Origin: Aplectana chamaeleonis
Taxonomy: Eukaryota; Nematoda; Chromadorea; Rhabditida; Cosmocercidae
DNA length: 64,000 nucleotides
Direction: 5' to 3'
NCBI GenBank assembly: GCA_029168955.1
Contig: JAPDOI010001716.1
Span: 62,001-126,000, forward strand
Positions 1 through 44,303 of this stretch are shown here, one piece after another. Below the pieces are notes generated by a model. That model did no database searches and was not told the origin of the DNA. It saw nothing but the letters and a program-made list of their open reading frames with translations. The translations under genes were made by a program, and so were the position numbers. Numbering within the stretch: the stretch's first letter is position 1; every line of letters starts with the position of its first letter.

Positions 1-297
1 CTCTCTGGTTTTGATAAGCGAGCTCTTTAGAAACTCCCTTTGTTGTTCCACCTTGTACACGAAAGACCGTAACCTGTTTTTTTTTCGAGTACCTTCCTTT
101 GGAAAGCTCGTTGGAAGTTCGCGCTACAGATTAGTCATTCCCGATTTTGACAATACGCTGGGAATTGAAGACCGGACTTTAAAAAGAAAAAAATAGAGAA
201 CGGGATGCACCCTGAAACATAAGTGGCCTTCGATTCAATCCGCCAGCTCTCCAACACCCGGAGCTATTTTTTTTGCTATTTTGTGTGTGCTTAGCTA

Positions 298-574
298 CTG
301 TGCTTATCTGGGCCGAATTCCGGTCCGCAATTGCGTCTCGACACGCTTTGCGGCCGCACGCCGTGGAGTCAGTCGAGTTCCCAGCGCCAAAGCCGACTCG
401 ATATGGCTTTTATACAGTTTTCTTCAATTTTGTTTACTTTCCAATTTCTAAAACCCACTCAGAGTCAACAGATCGGCGGCTGCCGAGCTGAAAACTCTTC
501 CGACTAAAATGCGCGCGGGCGCAAAGCGTGTCGAGACGCAATTGCGGATCGGAATTTGGCCCAGGGAAGCACAG
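298..574. mobile_element. TA-target MITE, family M1
   Basis: Terminal inverted repeats of about 60 bp start CTGTGCTTATCTGGGCC and include GGTCCGCAATTGCGTCTCGA, with TA on each side (296-297, 575-576). No transposase inside. A second copy lies at 36763-37074. Confidence 0.8.
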
Positions 575-576
575 TA

Positions 577-920
577 CAGTCGGAAATGATACATTCCGTT
601 TCTTACTATTAGTGTGTATTGACGCAAACTCGGTGCGCATATGTTGTACCATACGTGTACCCAGTTTGCGCCAACGCACAAGAAGGAACGCAAAGTACTA
701 TCGTTCTCCGAGCCGAATTCCGGTCCACGATTGCGGACTACGGCTGTTGCATCATGCGACACGTGATAATCATGCTGGGAGAAAGGTGAATTGTTACGGG
801 ACCAAGTGATCCCAGCGCGATTTTCACGAGTCGCATGATGCAGTAGCCGTAGTCCGCAAATGCGGACCGGACTTTGGCCCAGATAGCGACAGTACATATC
901 AGTGCGATCCGTGCGCGCTG
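577..920. mobile_element. TA-target MITE, family M2, split by an insertion
   Basis: The ends resemble the intact copy at 4085-4229 (CAGTCGG... to ...GTGCGCGCTG) and are flanked by TA. The internal stem contains GACGCAAACTCGGTGC and its complement. The copy is interrupted at a TA by the M3 element at 698-892. Its left TA is shared with the M1 element ending at 574. Confidence 0.65.
698..892. mobile_element. TA-target MITE, family M3, nested in M2
   Basis: 195-bp foldback with arms including GGACTACGGCTGTTGCATCA, flanked by TA at 696-697 and 893-894. The same family occurs at 16082-16276, and a diverged form lies in the inverted repeat at about 40430-40605 and 42960-43140. Confidence 0.78.
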
Positions 921-1204
921 TACGCGTCTAGTCGTCGCATAAACATTCTTCCGTTTAGCAAAGCCTCCCGCTCTCTGCGTTTTCATGAGTTGCCATGTGC
1001 AGTGTCCACATCTTTCCGCAGTTCCTAATGTGCTTGTCTTCGGCAAGTGCACCGATACGGCGAACGATTTTGTGCCGACTGAGCATTCGAAAACGTTCTG
1101 AGGCTTGTATTTCCCCGAATTATGATGTTCCTTGTCGTTTTTCGTCAGACAGGATCACTGTCGAAAGCCCCATTCATAGCTGAGGCCGGATTCATCGAAG
1201 CATC

Positions 1205-1315
1205 TTCCATGGTAAGTTAGCGTTATCGGCTAACCGCAACCGTTATCAGTTATTTTTAGGCTTGCTGACTCACTGATAACGATCGCGATTAGCCGATAAC
1301 GCTAACTTACCACTG
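1205..1315. repeat. Foldback stem
   Basis: GGTAAGTTAGCGTTATCGGC near 1211 is mirrored by its complement near 1291-1313. The flanks continue the pairing imperfectly (GAAGCATCTT with AATGCTTTGAT). A short MITE or hairpin. Confidence 0.65.
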
Positions 1316-2151
1316 AAAATGCTTTGATGAATCCCACCTCTGGTCGCTTCGACTCCAAGTCGAAGCAATCAACAATACTGCCGCAATCTGAAATCGCTCC
1401 GTCCAGCGATTTCAAATCGCTCGAGCGGACGTAATTTCGCATGAAATAGACGGACAATTGCGGACCACGCCGCAGGAATAAAAAAACATTTTTCTCGGCA
1501 TTTCTACTTATTTTTTGTGCATTGTTGCCCTCACCTTCTAAATAAAAGAGTTTTGCATAGTTTTCAAACAAATAATGGCTCCAAAAAACGATGGGAGTGG
1601 AATTTGCTTGAACAAAAACTTAAAATTACGATTAAAGTTACTAACTGCGAGAAGCTCTGCATGAAATGTGATTTCTCGGTAGCTTTATTATATTTTCTCA
1701 TCTCTGTCATCGTGAATGTGTCATAAATACTCGTTTTTCCCTTTTATGTATGTACCGTCTTTTATGTTGGTGAACTATGGCGTCTGCAATTTCGCGCCAC
1801 ATACGCAAGGTTGTGACGAAAGATTGCGGACTAGTCACTTCGACTATACGAATCGCTTCCATCATGGAAGCGACGCGATTAGTCGAAGCGACCTAACAAA
1901 ATCAAGCAGGTCGCTTCGACCAGCTATGGAATACCCCAGTCGCTCGGCAATCGCTAATGAAACTGCAAACTGTTCCAAACCGTCGCGGCTCAGTACAAGA
2001 TCTGTTGGCGCCATTGGTTTTGTAACTGGTGGCAGTGCCGCGACTAGTCGAAGCGACCTGCTATGAATGAGCCTGAAGGCTTTCAGGACAGAATGTTTTG
2101 CGTGTTACGTGCACCGAGTTTGCACCATCGAACAGAAAGGGGCTGTGTATA

Positions 2152-2396
2152 CCCTCTGGTTCCTGGCCTGATTTATTGTGTGCAATTGCGGACTTGCGTC
2201 GTGAGGGCGCGACACAGTCCTTTCGTACAAGCTTCCGCGCACGCCACTCATCAGCTGATCATGCTGTATTTTCCTTGACTTCCCCAGTTTTTTCTTGATT
2301 CTCACTTCTTTCTCAGCTCGTACAAAAGCGATGCGTCGTGCTCCCACGACGCAAGTCCGCAATTGCACACACTAAATCAGGTTCGGAACCAGAGGG
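2152..2396. mobile_element. TA-target MITE
   Basis: Inverted termini of about 55 bp: CCCTCTGGTTCCTGGCCTGA at the left, and its near-complement (TCAGGTTCGGAACCAGAGGG) at the right, both flanked by TA. The arms also contain TGCAATTGCGGACTTGCGTC. Non-coding. Confidence 0.78.
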
Positions 2397-3317
2397 TACT
2401 TGCACCGGCGAGCGGCGCTGCGAAGTGCATTCCTACATATAATATCGGCTGTGCCGCGCCGCGTAATCAATATCATAGAATTGCACTTCGCCGCTTCGCT
2501 AGACGACGGAAGTGTAAATGACCCTAAGGCCCAGTGCATACTTCCAGCGAAGTGCGACGGCGACAGTGCATATCACCCATATCTATTTTCGATCGATATG
2601 TATGACAGACACTATGTCGCGTCGCTTGTCGCAGGAAGTATAACTAGGCCTAAGGAACACAGTATGAAAATATCACCCTTAGTTCACTCTAACCAGCCCA
2701 TTCCCATTGAGTTTTTAGACTATTATATTACAAACCTCTTCCTCACGAAATACTAGATTGAATCTATTGTCACTGCTATTATGATAGTATTCCTGTTTCC
2801 TCATTTGCCCTAAAGTGGATTTTCCTTAGATTGGATAGCGGTGTCCTACAACTTTTTCTGACCCTAGCACTGAGTAAAGTGCGCTACTTCGTCCTAGTCG
2901 GCGGCTCCCCGCAATCCACACTTCGCTTGCGTTCCTCCCTTGGGGCAGAACTTCCCGCTGCCGCCCGCGCGGGCTTACAGTCTCACTCGGACAGATGTTA
3001 ATTCTATTTTTGTTAAATATCGATTTTTTGATGAAAGAAAAGGAATCGGTTTTTGAAAATGTAGCCGATAAATCGCCGATGAAATGTTTTTGATACTATG
3101 TAGAACTCCTCGGTGTGCCCAACCATGACGTTTGGTGCATTAAATTCCTAACTTTTGGAAACAGAGAAATTTGACTTCTGAGCAAAATTCTCCCCGTTGT
3201 TTCATTCCTCCCTAGTTTTGAGGAAGAAAAATATTTCTCCAATAAATCCATGAATTTATTCTTGCAACTTATTAGCCTATTGCAAAGTTTGAGAAAGCAC
3301 CCGATTCTTATTTTCAG

Positions 3318-37613
<34,296 letters not shown>

Positions 37614-38663
37614 TTGTGTCTCCAACTCTCGCTCCATTCTCACTCGCTCAAGATCCGCTTCGGACCGCAATGTGCATGATCCTCAGAGAAATATGATTGC
37701 GTTGTATGTGCATAATACACATGGTATCGATACGGGATATTTGTATGTATCGTAATATTTTACATAAACATTTTTACTCTATCGATTCGTACACAATGGC
37801 GCAAAGAAGTGTACAATTTCCAGTCATCGCCGAGTAGTAGGTGTGATCTGCGTCTACTGGAGTTTATACCTGTGGCGCGCACTCTCTATGTCTTCGGTGG
37901 AAGACACGGATTCGATGAGCGGTTCCGTTCTCAGTTGATCACACGAATTTAGTGCGGGAATTTCCATCGTACCATTGTCGGCTTGTCGGTCGATTACACA
38001 CTCACAACGACATAGCTTCCAGGATGTAGATCGTGTGATAAGAGGGCATCCACGTCGTTGTGATTGCGTACTCGACCCACAAGCCTTCATTGTCAACATA
38101 GATTTTGATAGCAAAAAAATGTATGGCTAAGGACAGGCCTAGGAGATAGAGTTTGGGTTATTTCCTTAAACTCAATTCTTTTGAGAACTCGAAGGGTTTA
38201 AAGGCAGCACAGAGGAATTGCGGCTGCAGTCAGCCTTCGAGGTGAAAGGCTTGCTTGTTTCCTCGAACTGCTGCACAGGGCAGCACCGCGTTCCCTCACG
38301 CACCGCTGACTGCCTCAAGTACAACCTGAAAAACCGCGGACCACAAATGATCTATCACGCAAGAAAGCTCTGATCCATGCTACTATCCTCGCGGAAACAC
38401 TGACAGGCGTGAGTTTACACATGAGTTTCGCATGCGAAACCCTATCGAAAGGCTTTGAGGAACCTAATAAAATAACGTCAACTTATTAACCTTCATCAAT
38501 GTAGGTGGTCGATTCATTAAGCGCATTGTTCACGATAAACCTTGTTCTCGAGTTTTCTTCGGTAAACAATGGTTGTCGCCCCCACAAGCAGAACAGTGTT
38601 GAAAAAACGGACACGATAATCTATCCAGAGGCAAGAAACGGTTTTGAAGATTACCTCAGTGGG

Positions 38664-38722
38664 GCTCAGGCTTAGGCTTAGGGCTTAGGCTTAGGCTTAG
38701 GCTCAGGCTTAGGCTTAGGCTC
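38664..38722 (+). repeat. Interstitial telomere-like (TTAGGC)n tract
   Basis: About nine units of the nematode telomere hexamer, G-rich strand on plus: GGCTTAGGCTTAGGGCTTAG and onward. Two units read CTCAGG and one has an extra G. A telomeric end would be far longer and purer, so this is internal. Confidence 0.9.
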
Positions 38723-38850
38723 CCCCCCTTTTTTCGAAACGCGAAACGCGGAACTCCGCTCATCCCTTGGCAGGAATGAGCGGAGTTCCGCGTTTCGCGT
38801 TCCGAAACCCGCAGTTTCGCGCATTTTTGGCATTCCGCGTTCCGCAAAAA
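38722..38850. repeat. Inverted repeat GAAACGCGGAACTCCGCTCA
   Basis: CGCGAAACGCGGAACTCCGC is followed after a short loop by its complement (38775-38802), with further GTTTCGCG/CGCGTTCCG pieces after it. It directly abuts the telomere-like tract. Confidence 0.75.
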
Positions 38851-39172
38851 AAATAAAATAGACAAAACTGAAACTCTACGCGTATTCAAGTGCCAAACCT
38901 GCCAAGGATTTGAAATACAGAGAAGCACAAAAACATAAAGAATCATCGCCTCACTAAACACTGTTCAATCCAAGCTAAGAAGGTCAACACTGTGATGAGG
39001 AAAAAAATCGCGGTTCAATAGTTTTAGACACGATCGATCAAGGGAAGGAGACTTGGGCAAGGTGGTTATTTTCAAGGGGATATATGTACGTTTTCAAGAC
39101 CACTTTCTGAACCATTCGAGTCTACCCTCAACATTTGTGAAGTGTTACTCCGATGAATTTATTAGCTTCCTT

Positions 39173-39881
39173 TCAGAAAAATCAAAACAAGTTACTTGTA
39201 ATATAAATATAACTTACTTGAATGTCTCAAGTAACTTACATTTATATTACATGTAACATACATTTATATTACATGTAACTTAAATTTATATTACGTGTAA
39301 GTTACACTTATGTTACATGTAACTTACAATTGAATTTCCACTATGGGTGGCCATCACGTGATGCAGACGACACGCGACGCCGAGGGCGTGTCCCAGACCA
39401 CACACTACGCCAAAAAAATGCTGTGCTGGGCCCTCACTGCTGGTGTGGCGTCAAACACCTCCAACTTGGGTAATTGAACCAACAGCAATGCCTGTCGTAA
39501 GCCTGGCCGCGCGAGTACGTCGTATATCAACCTTGGAAATATCTTGTTGGCCAATTTAAGTTACTTGCGACTTATATTGTTACATTTAGGTTAGATGTAA
39601 CATATCGGAGGTGCACTGCACGCAGGATCCTCTCAGAAATCGGAAACAGGTTATTTGTAACATATCTAAGCTCATGTAAGTTACTTGCGACTTATCTCAA
39701 AGTCATTTAAGTTACATTTAACATATCGGAGGCGCACGGCACGCAGTATCCCGCCGATATGCAACATGTAACTTAAATGACCGGAGATAAGTCGCAAGTA
39801 ACTTACATCGGCTCAGATATGTTACAAGTAAATTGTTTTCGGCCTTTTATGTTACAAGTAACTTGTTTTAATTTTTCTGAG
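39173..39881 (-). mobile_element. SL-bearing foldback element, complete copy
   Basis: Ends TCAGAAAAATCAAAACAAGT and ACTTGTTTTAATTTTTCTGA. About 710 bp of inverted blocks with GTAACTTACAT/ATGTAAGTTAC motifs around the SL1-like locus on the minus strand. Third copy, truncated: 43672-44303. Confidence 0.8.
39379..39480 (-). ncRNA. SL1-like RNA locus, minus strand
   Basis: Reading down from 39480, the first 22 nt match SL1 at 20 of 22 positions (T5C, T19G); GT follows (GTGTTTGACG). A good Sm-type site ATTTTTTTGG lies at 39419-39410, then a 3' stem (GTGTGTGGTCTGGGACACGC). It is the mirror copy of the locus at 44074, differing from it in the leader at position 19 (G in place of T). Expression is inferred and not shown. 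Confidence 0.65.
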
Positions 39882-41369
39882 CTCTCCATAAACATAAATT
39901 TGTTGTGGTAGAGAAAGCGATTCACAATGTTTAGGTTGCTTAGGAAACTGAATTGCAAAAAGGTGAAGGTTCCCTTCAAATCTCTGATTCCAAATATGAC
40001 AAAATTCTTACTCTTCTTTTTTCTTTACATTTGCTTTGAATTTGCTTGAATCCCCAACTTTAAAACATGTAATAAACTTTTCGAAAATAGGATAGACTCC
40101 AGTCATAACTTTTCTCGAAACTTTCCTCATCAAGTCGAGAAATTATCACTTTTTCTCTCGCAGCTGACTTGCCTCTGGGCATAGTGATCTATCAAATCTT
40201 ATTTTAGGGATCTCCTAAAATCTCTTCGTCGAATAATGTTTTCAGGTTAGAAAAATATTTCCCTGATCCTTCAGCAGATTTCATTTCACGAAATAACAGT
40301 TTTCGCCCGTAAATTTCAAACCGCTGAGCATTCACTGTGAAGGTTGTGGGTTCCGAACTTTATTTGCTCCATAAGCCAGCTAGGCCTTCAGAACCGAACC
40401 CCATATCTAATTTCTATAGCGGTATGGAGCTCTAGTCCGCAGTTGCAGACGATTGCTTTTGCGGACGATAAACGTGCTGGGACGAAGACTAATCGTGGCA
40501 GGACCTCGTAGTCCCAGCATGCTCCTGTTTGCAATAAGTGTTGCAACAGCGGTTGTCTGCAACTCCGGACCGGAATTTCGCTCCGATATAGGCGGTAGCT
40601 CTACCATATGTCTGCGTCTCTCGTGTTCATTATGGCGGATGAGAGCATTCCATGGAGATAAACAACTGTGGAGCTCGGCTCAGCCGACCTGGCTCGCATG
40701 TGAAACAAGTGAAGGTTGGAACCCTTCAATACTTTTGAGTCGGTCAGCGTGAGAAGCAGAGCGGTCGGTCATACCTGAATCTCGTTTTCAACTATTATAT
40801 TACGCCATGTCATGTTGTCTACGATCGGCTGGGAATAACAAGATTTAACCGAAAATAGAGATTGGAAAGAATAATCAAATATCAGGAATGTGAAAGAAGT
40901 GCTACATTTATCAATGCTTTGGACCGCCAGCTTATAGTGTTCTTTCAACCGCATTTTCACAACTTGTTACGATTTGTTACGATTCGTTACGATTTTGAGC
41001 CGAAATTTCGTAAATCGTAAATCGTAAAAAAATTGCCAAAAACACCCGTAATTCGTAAATCGTAAATCGTAATTCGTAATTACGCACAGCCCTGGTTCTG
41101 GCCCGAACAAAGCGCATATCTAGGTTGGTCCCATCTCCTGACCAAAAACATTAGTATACGCAAAGTGGGATTAGAGCAGGTCGATTGGAGATGTCTCGTG
41201 ATTTACTTCCATAGCATGCATTTTTATTTACGAAAAATTACGATTTACGGTCCAAAATGTCGTAAATCGTAAACCGTAATTACGGGACCAAAAACACAGT
41301 AAATCGTGAAATCGTAAATCGTAAACCGTAATTACGCACACTCCTGCTTCCAAACGTATGCTGGTGCTA

Positions 41370-42250
41370 CCTCAAAAGCTGATACTCCTGGGGAGACACT
41401 TTTGAGTCTCCAAAGTTTGTGTCATAACTATAATTTCTCTCATCTCGTTACAACTGAAACACATGGGAGCAATATTTTGGACCTATTGCTGACTAATGAC
41501 GAAGTAGCACAGCTACCGTGTGTGGGCCAGTAGGGACCAGTGATCACGCGACAATTCGTTTTGAGCTCAACCTTACTCCTCCCAAAGTCGATAGTAAGAA
41601 CCCCACTCAAAGAAGTTTCTAGGGATGAGGGTCATCTTCCGGAACATCTGAAACGGCTTGCACCAAGAAAATTGCAGACCTGGAGTTAGGCGAAAACTGT
41701 TAGTGATTGGGGTATGTATTGAGATTCTTATTTAAAATTTGAGAAACAATTGAAAAAACACATAGAAATGTCGAAAAGAGGGTAGTTGAATCTGGAAATA
41801 AAAAAGCTTTCTACAGGCTCTTGATCTCTATGCTAAATATAGTCCAAAGATACGACGTATTTCAAGTGAAGGGTCTATGAATACTATCGAGAAAGAGAGG
41901 GGTGAGATTTTGGCAAGCGTTTTTGAAAAAGCTCTTTGCAGCAGGGATGATGATTTCGATGATACTATGGTAGATATTCCTGAATTTGCAATCCTGACGG
42001 ACTCCGTCTGGTTTCATCTAGAAAAAGTTCATGATCTTCTTATGAAATGGCCCAATTCGTTCTCTGACAACCCTGATCATGTTCCTCTAAAATTCATCAA
42101 ACAGGTAGCAACCATTATTGTAGGCCCGCTAACACATATTTAAACCTCTATCATGCGTGCAGAGGGATAGGTGGCGATTCGCTTTTGTGACCCCTATACC
42201 TGGAAACCACCCTACACCAATCCCCAGCACATTAGACCAAATAGCATTTC
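41370..42250 (+). pseudogene. CR1-like LINE fragment, decayed
   Basis: In the spacer of the inverted repeat. The end of an APE-type endonuclease is readable (NILDLLLTNDEVAQLPCV, then GTSDHATIRFEL after a frame change), followed by the N-terminal RT region: SVFEKALCSRDDDF, then DHVPLKFIKQVATIIVGPLT, and finally PLTHIF and TPIPGN. These match the order in CR1/jockey-type elements. Several stops and frameshifts; the catalytic RT half is absent. Unlike the LINE at 21.4-22.9 kb. Confidence 0.75.
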
Positions 42251-43671
42251 TTCAATTCTGGTAGATTTTTCAGGAAAATCTCCAAGATAAGAGTGTGCAG
42301 GAATTCGGAGGACCATTCGATCATTTCGGGTGATCAATATGGCCTGCAGAGGTAAAGTTTGCTGTGACGGCTACGTTGCAGTCGCCTAAAGGCTGTGTTC
42401 ACGATGAAAATCGCCTCTGGTTTTCTATAGAAAATAGAGAATACATATGCGCTTTGTTCGGGCCAGAACCAGGGCTGGGCGTAATTACGAATTACGATTT
42501 ACGAATTACGGGTGTTTTTGGCAATTTTTTTACGATTTACGATTTACGAAATTTCGGCTCAAAATCGTAACGAATCGTAACAAATCGTAACAAGTTGTGA
42601 AAATGCGGTTGAAAGAACACTATAAGCTGGCGGTCCAAAGCATTGATAAATGTAGCACTTCTTTCACATTCCTGATATTTGATTATTCTTTCCATTCTCT
42701 ATTTTCGGTTAAATCTTGTTATTCCCAGCCGATCGTAGACAACATGACATGGCGTAATATAATAGTTGAAAATGAGATTCAGGTATGACCGACCGCTCTG
42801 CTTCTCACGCTGGCCGACTCAAAAGTATTGAAGGGTTCCAACCTTCACTTGTTTCACATGCGAGCCAGGTCGGCTGAGCCGAGCTCCACAGTTGTTTATC
42901 TCCATGGAATGCTCTCATCCGCCATAATCACCACGAGAGACGCAGACATATGGTAGAGCTACCGCCTATATCGGAGCGATATTCCGGTCCGTAGTTGCAG
43001 ACAACCGCTGTTGCAACACTTATTGCAAACAGGAGCATGCTGGGACTACGAGGTCCTGCCACGATTAGTCTTCGTCCCAGCACGTTTATCGTCCGCAAAA
43101 GCAATCGTCTGCAACTGCGGACTAGAGCTCCATACCGCTATAGAAATTAGATATGGGGTTCGGTTCTGAAGGCCTAGCTGGCTTATGGAGCAAATAAAGT
43201 TCGGAACCCACAACCTTCACAGTGAATGCTCAGCGGTTTGAAATTTACGGGCGAAAACTGTTATTTCGTGAAATGAAATCTGCTGAAGGATCAGGGAAAT
43301 ATTTTTCTAACCTGAAAACATTATTCGACGAAGAGATTTTAGGAGATCCCTAAAATAAGATTTGATAGATCACTATGCCCAGAGCCAAGCCAGCTGCGAG
43401 AGAAAAAGTGATAATCTCTCGACTTGATGAGGAAACTTTCGAGAAAAGTTATGACTGGAGTCTATCCTATTTTCGAAAAGTTTATTACATGTTTTAAAGT
43501 TGGGGATTCAAGCAAACTCAAAGCAAATGTAAAGAAAAAGAAGAGTAAGAATTTTGTCATATTTGAATCAGAGATTTGAAGGGAACCTTCACCTTTTTGC
43601 AATTCAGTTTCCTAAGCAACCTAAACGTTGTGAATCGCTTTCTCTACCACAACAAATTTATGTTTATGGAG

Positions 43672-44303
43672 AGCTCAGAAAAATTAAAACAAGTTACTTG
43701 TAACATAAAAGGCCGAAAACAATTTACTTGTAACATATCTGAGCCGATGTAAGTTACTTGCGACTTATCTCCGGTCATTTAAGTTACATGTTGCATATCG
43801 GCGGGATACTGCGTGCCGTGCGCCTCCGATATGTTACATGTAACTTAAATGACTTGAGATAAGTCGCAAGTAACTTACATGAGCTTAGATATGTTACAAA
43901 TAACCTGTTTTCGATTTCTGAGAGGATCCTGCGTGCAGTGCACCTCCGATATGTTACATCTAACCTAAATGTAACAATATAAGTCGCAAGTAACTTAAAT
44001 TGGCCAACAAGATATTTCCAAGGTTGATATACGACGTACTCGCGCGGCCAGGCTTACGACAGGCATTGCTGTTGGTTCAATTACCCAAGTTTGAGGTGTT
44101 TGACGCCACACCAGCAGTGAGGGCCCAGCACAGCATTTTTTTGGCGTAGTGTGTGGTCTGGGACACGCCCTCGGCGTCGCGTGTCGTCTGCATCACGTGA
44201 TGGCCACCCATAGTGGAAATTCAATTGTAAGTTACATGTAACATATGTGTAACTTACACGTAATATAAATTTAAGTTACATGTAATATAAATGTATGTTA
44301 CAT
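43672..44303 (+). mobile_element. SL-bearing foldback element, truncated by satellite
   Basis: Begins TCAGAAAAATTAAAACAAGT and follows the 39173-39881 copy in mirror image to ATGTATGTTACAT at 44303. There the 760-bp satellite starts at once; the last 78 bp or so are missing. Confidence 0.82.
44074..44175 (+). ncRNA. SL1-like spliced-leader RNA gene, best copy
   Basis: 44074-44095 matches the 22-nt nematode leader SL1 at 21 of 22 positions (T5C) and is followed by GT (GTGTTT), the donor used in trans-splicing. GGTTCAA can pair with TTTGACGCC just after the donor, and ACC with GGT across it, giving the first stem of an SL RNA. A Sm-protein site ATTTTTTTGG lies at 44135-44144, followed by a possible third stem (GTGTGTGGTCTGGGACACGC). 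Layout and size (about 100 nt) fit an SL RNA, whose role is to donate a capped leader to the 5' end of mRNAs. No promoter element is proven; a block shared with the 32008 copy (AAGATATTTCCAAGG, about 60 bp upstream) is a candidate. It could be an expressed variant or a repeat-borne relic. Confidence 0.7.

Larger units (their letters stand above)
1..3317. other. Upstream flank or intron, no exon seen
   Basis: No exon recognised. I looked for the missing TM1/TM2 exons and found nothing with GNxxV or LAxxD character. The stretch is mostly foldback elements, listed separately: a nest at 298-920, a stem at 1205-1315, palindromic repeats of GTCGAAGCGACC at 1800-2060, a MITE at 2152-2396 and another GC-rich foldback at about 2400-2640. 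Confidence 0.6.
37614..39172. other. Intergenic stretch after the receptor
   Basis: 3' UTR and intergenic DNA. It contains a possible minus-strand open stretch (37854-38130), a single TTAA-family end near 38512-38540 (GCGCATTGTTCACGATAAAC), the TTAGGC tract and a short inverted repeat. Nothing else recognised. Confidence 0.5.
39251..44303. repeat. 5-kb inverted repeat, arms about 1.86 kb, SL RNA in each arm
   Basis: Arms 39251-41119 and 42445-44303 are near-identical complements: the sum of mirrored coordinates drifts by only about 10 bp along the arm. Each arm carries, from outside in, the SL-bearing element, unique-looking DNA, an M3-type MITE, and a tract of CGTAAATCGTAA repeats ending in a hAT-like CAGGGCTGGGCG terminus. 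The spacer is a decayed LINE. The outer end of the right arm is cut by the 760-bp satellite. Confidence 0.9.

Noticed and set aside
1517..1726. VALLYFLISVIVNV as the receptor's TM1
   Set aside because: It lacks the TM1 Asn-Val pattern, has no matching splice sites, and no TM2 exon follows it.
38656..38961. Minus-strand protein with a Ser-Leu repeat
   Set aside because: The repeat is the TTAGGC tract read in the other strand; the rest is a hairpin.
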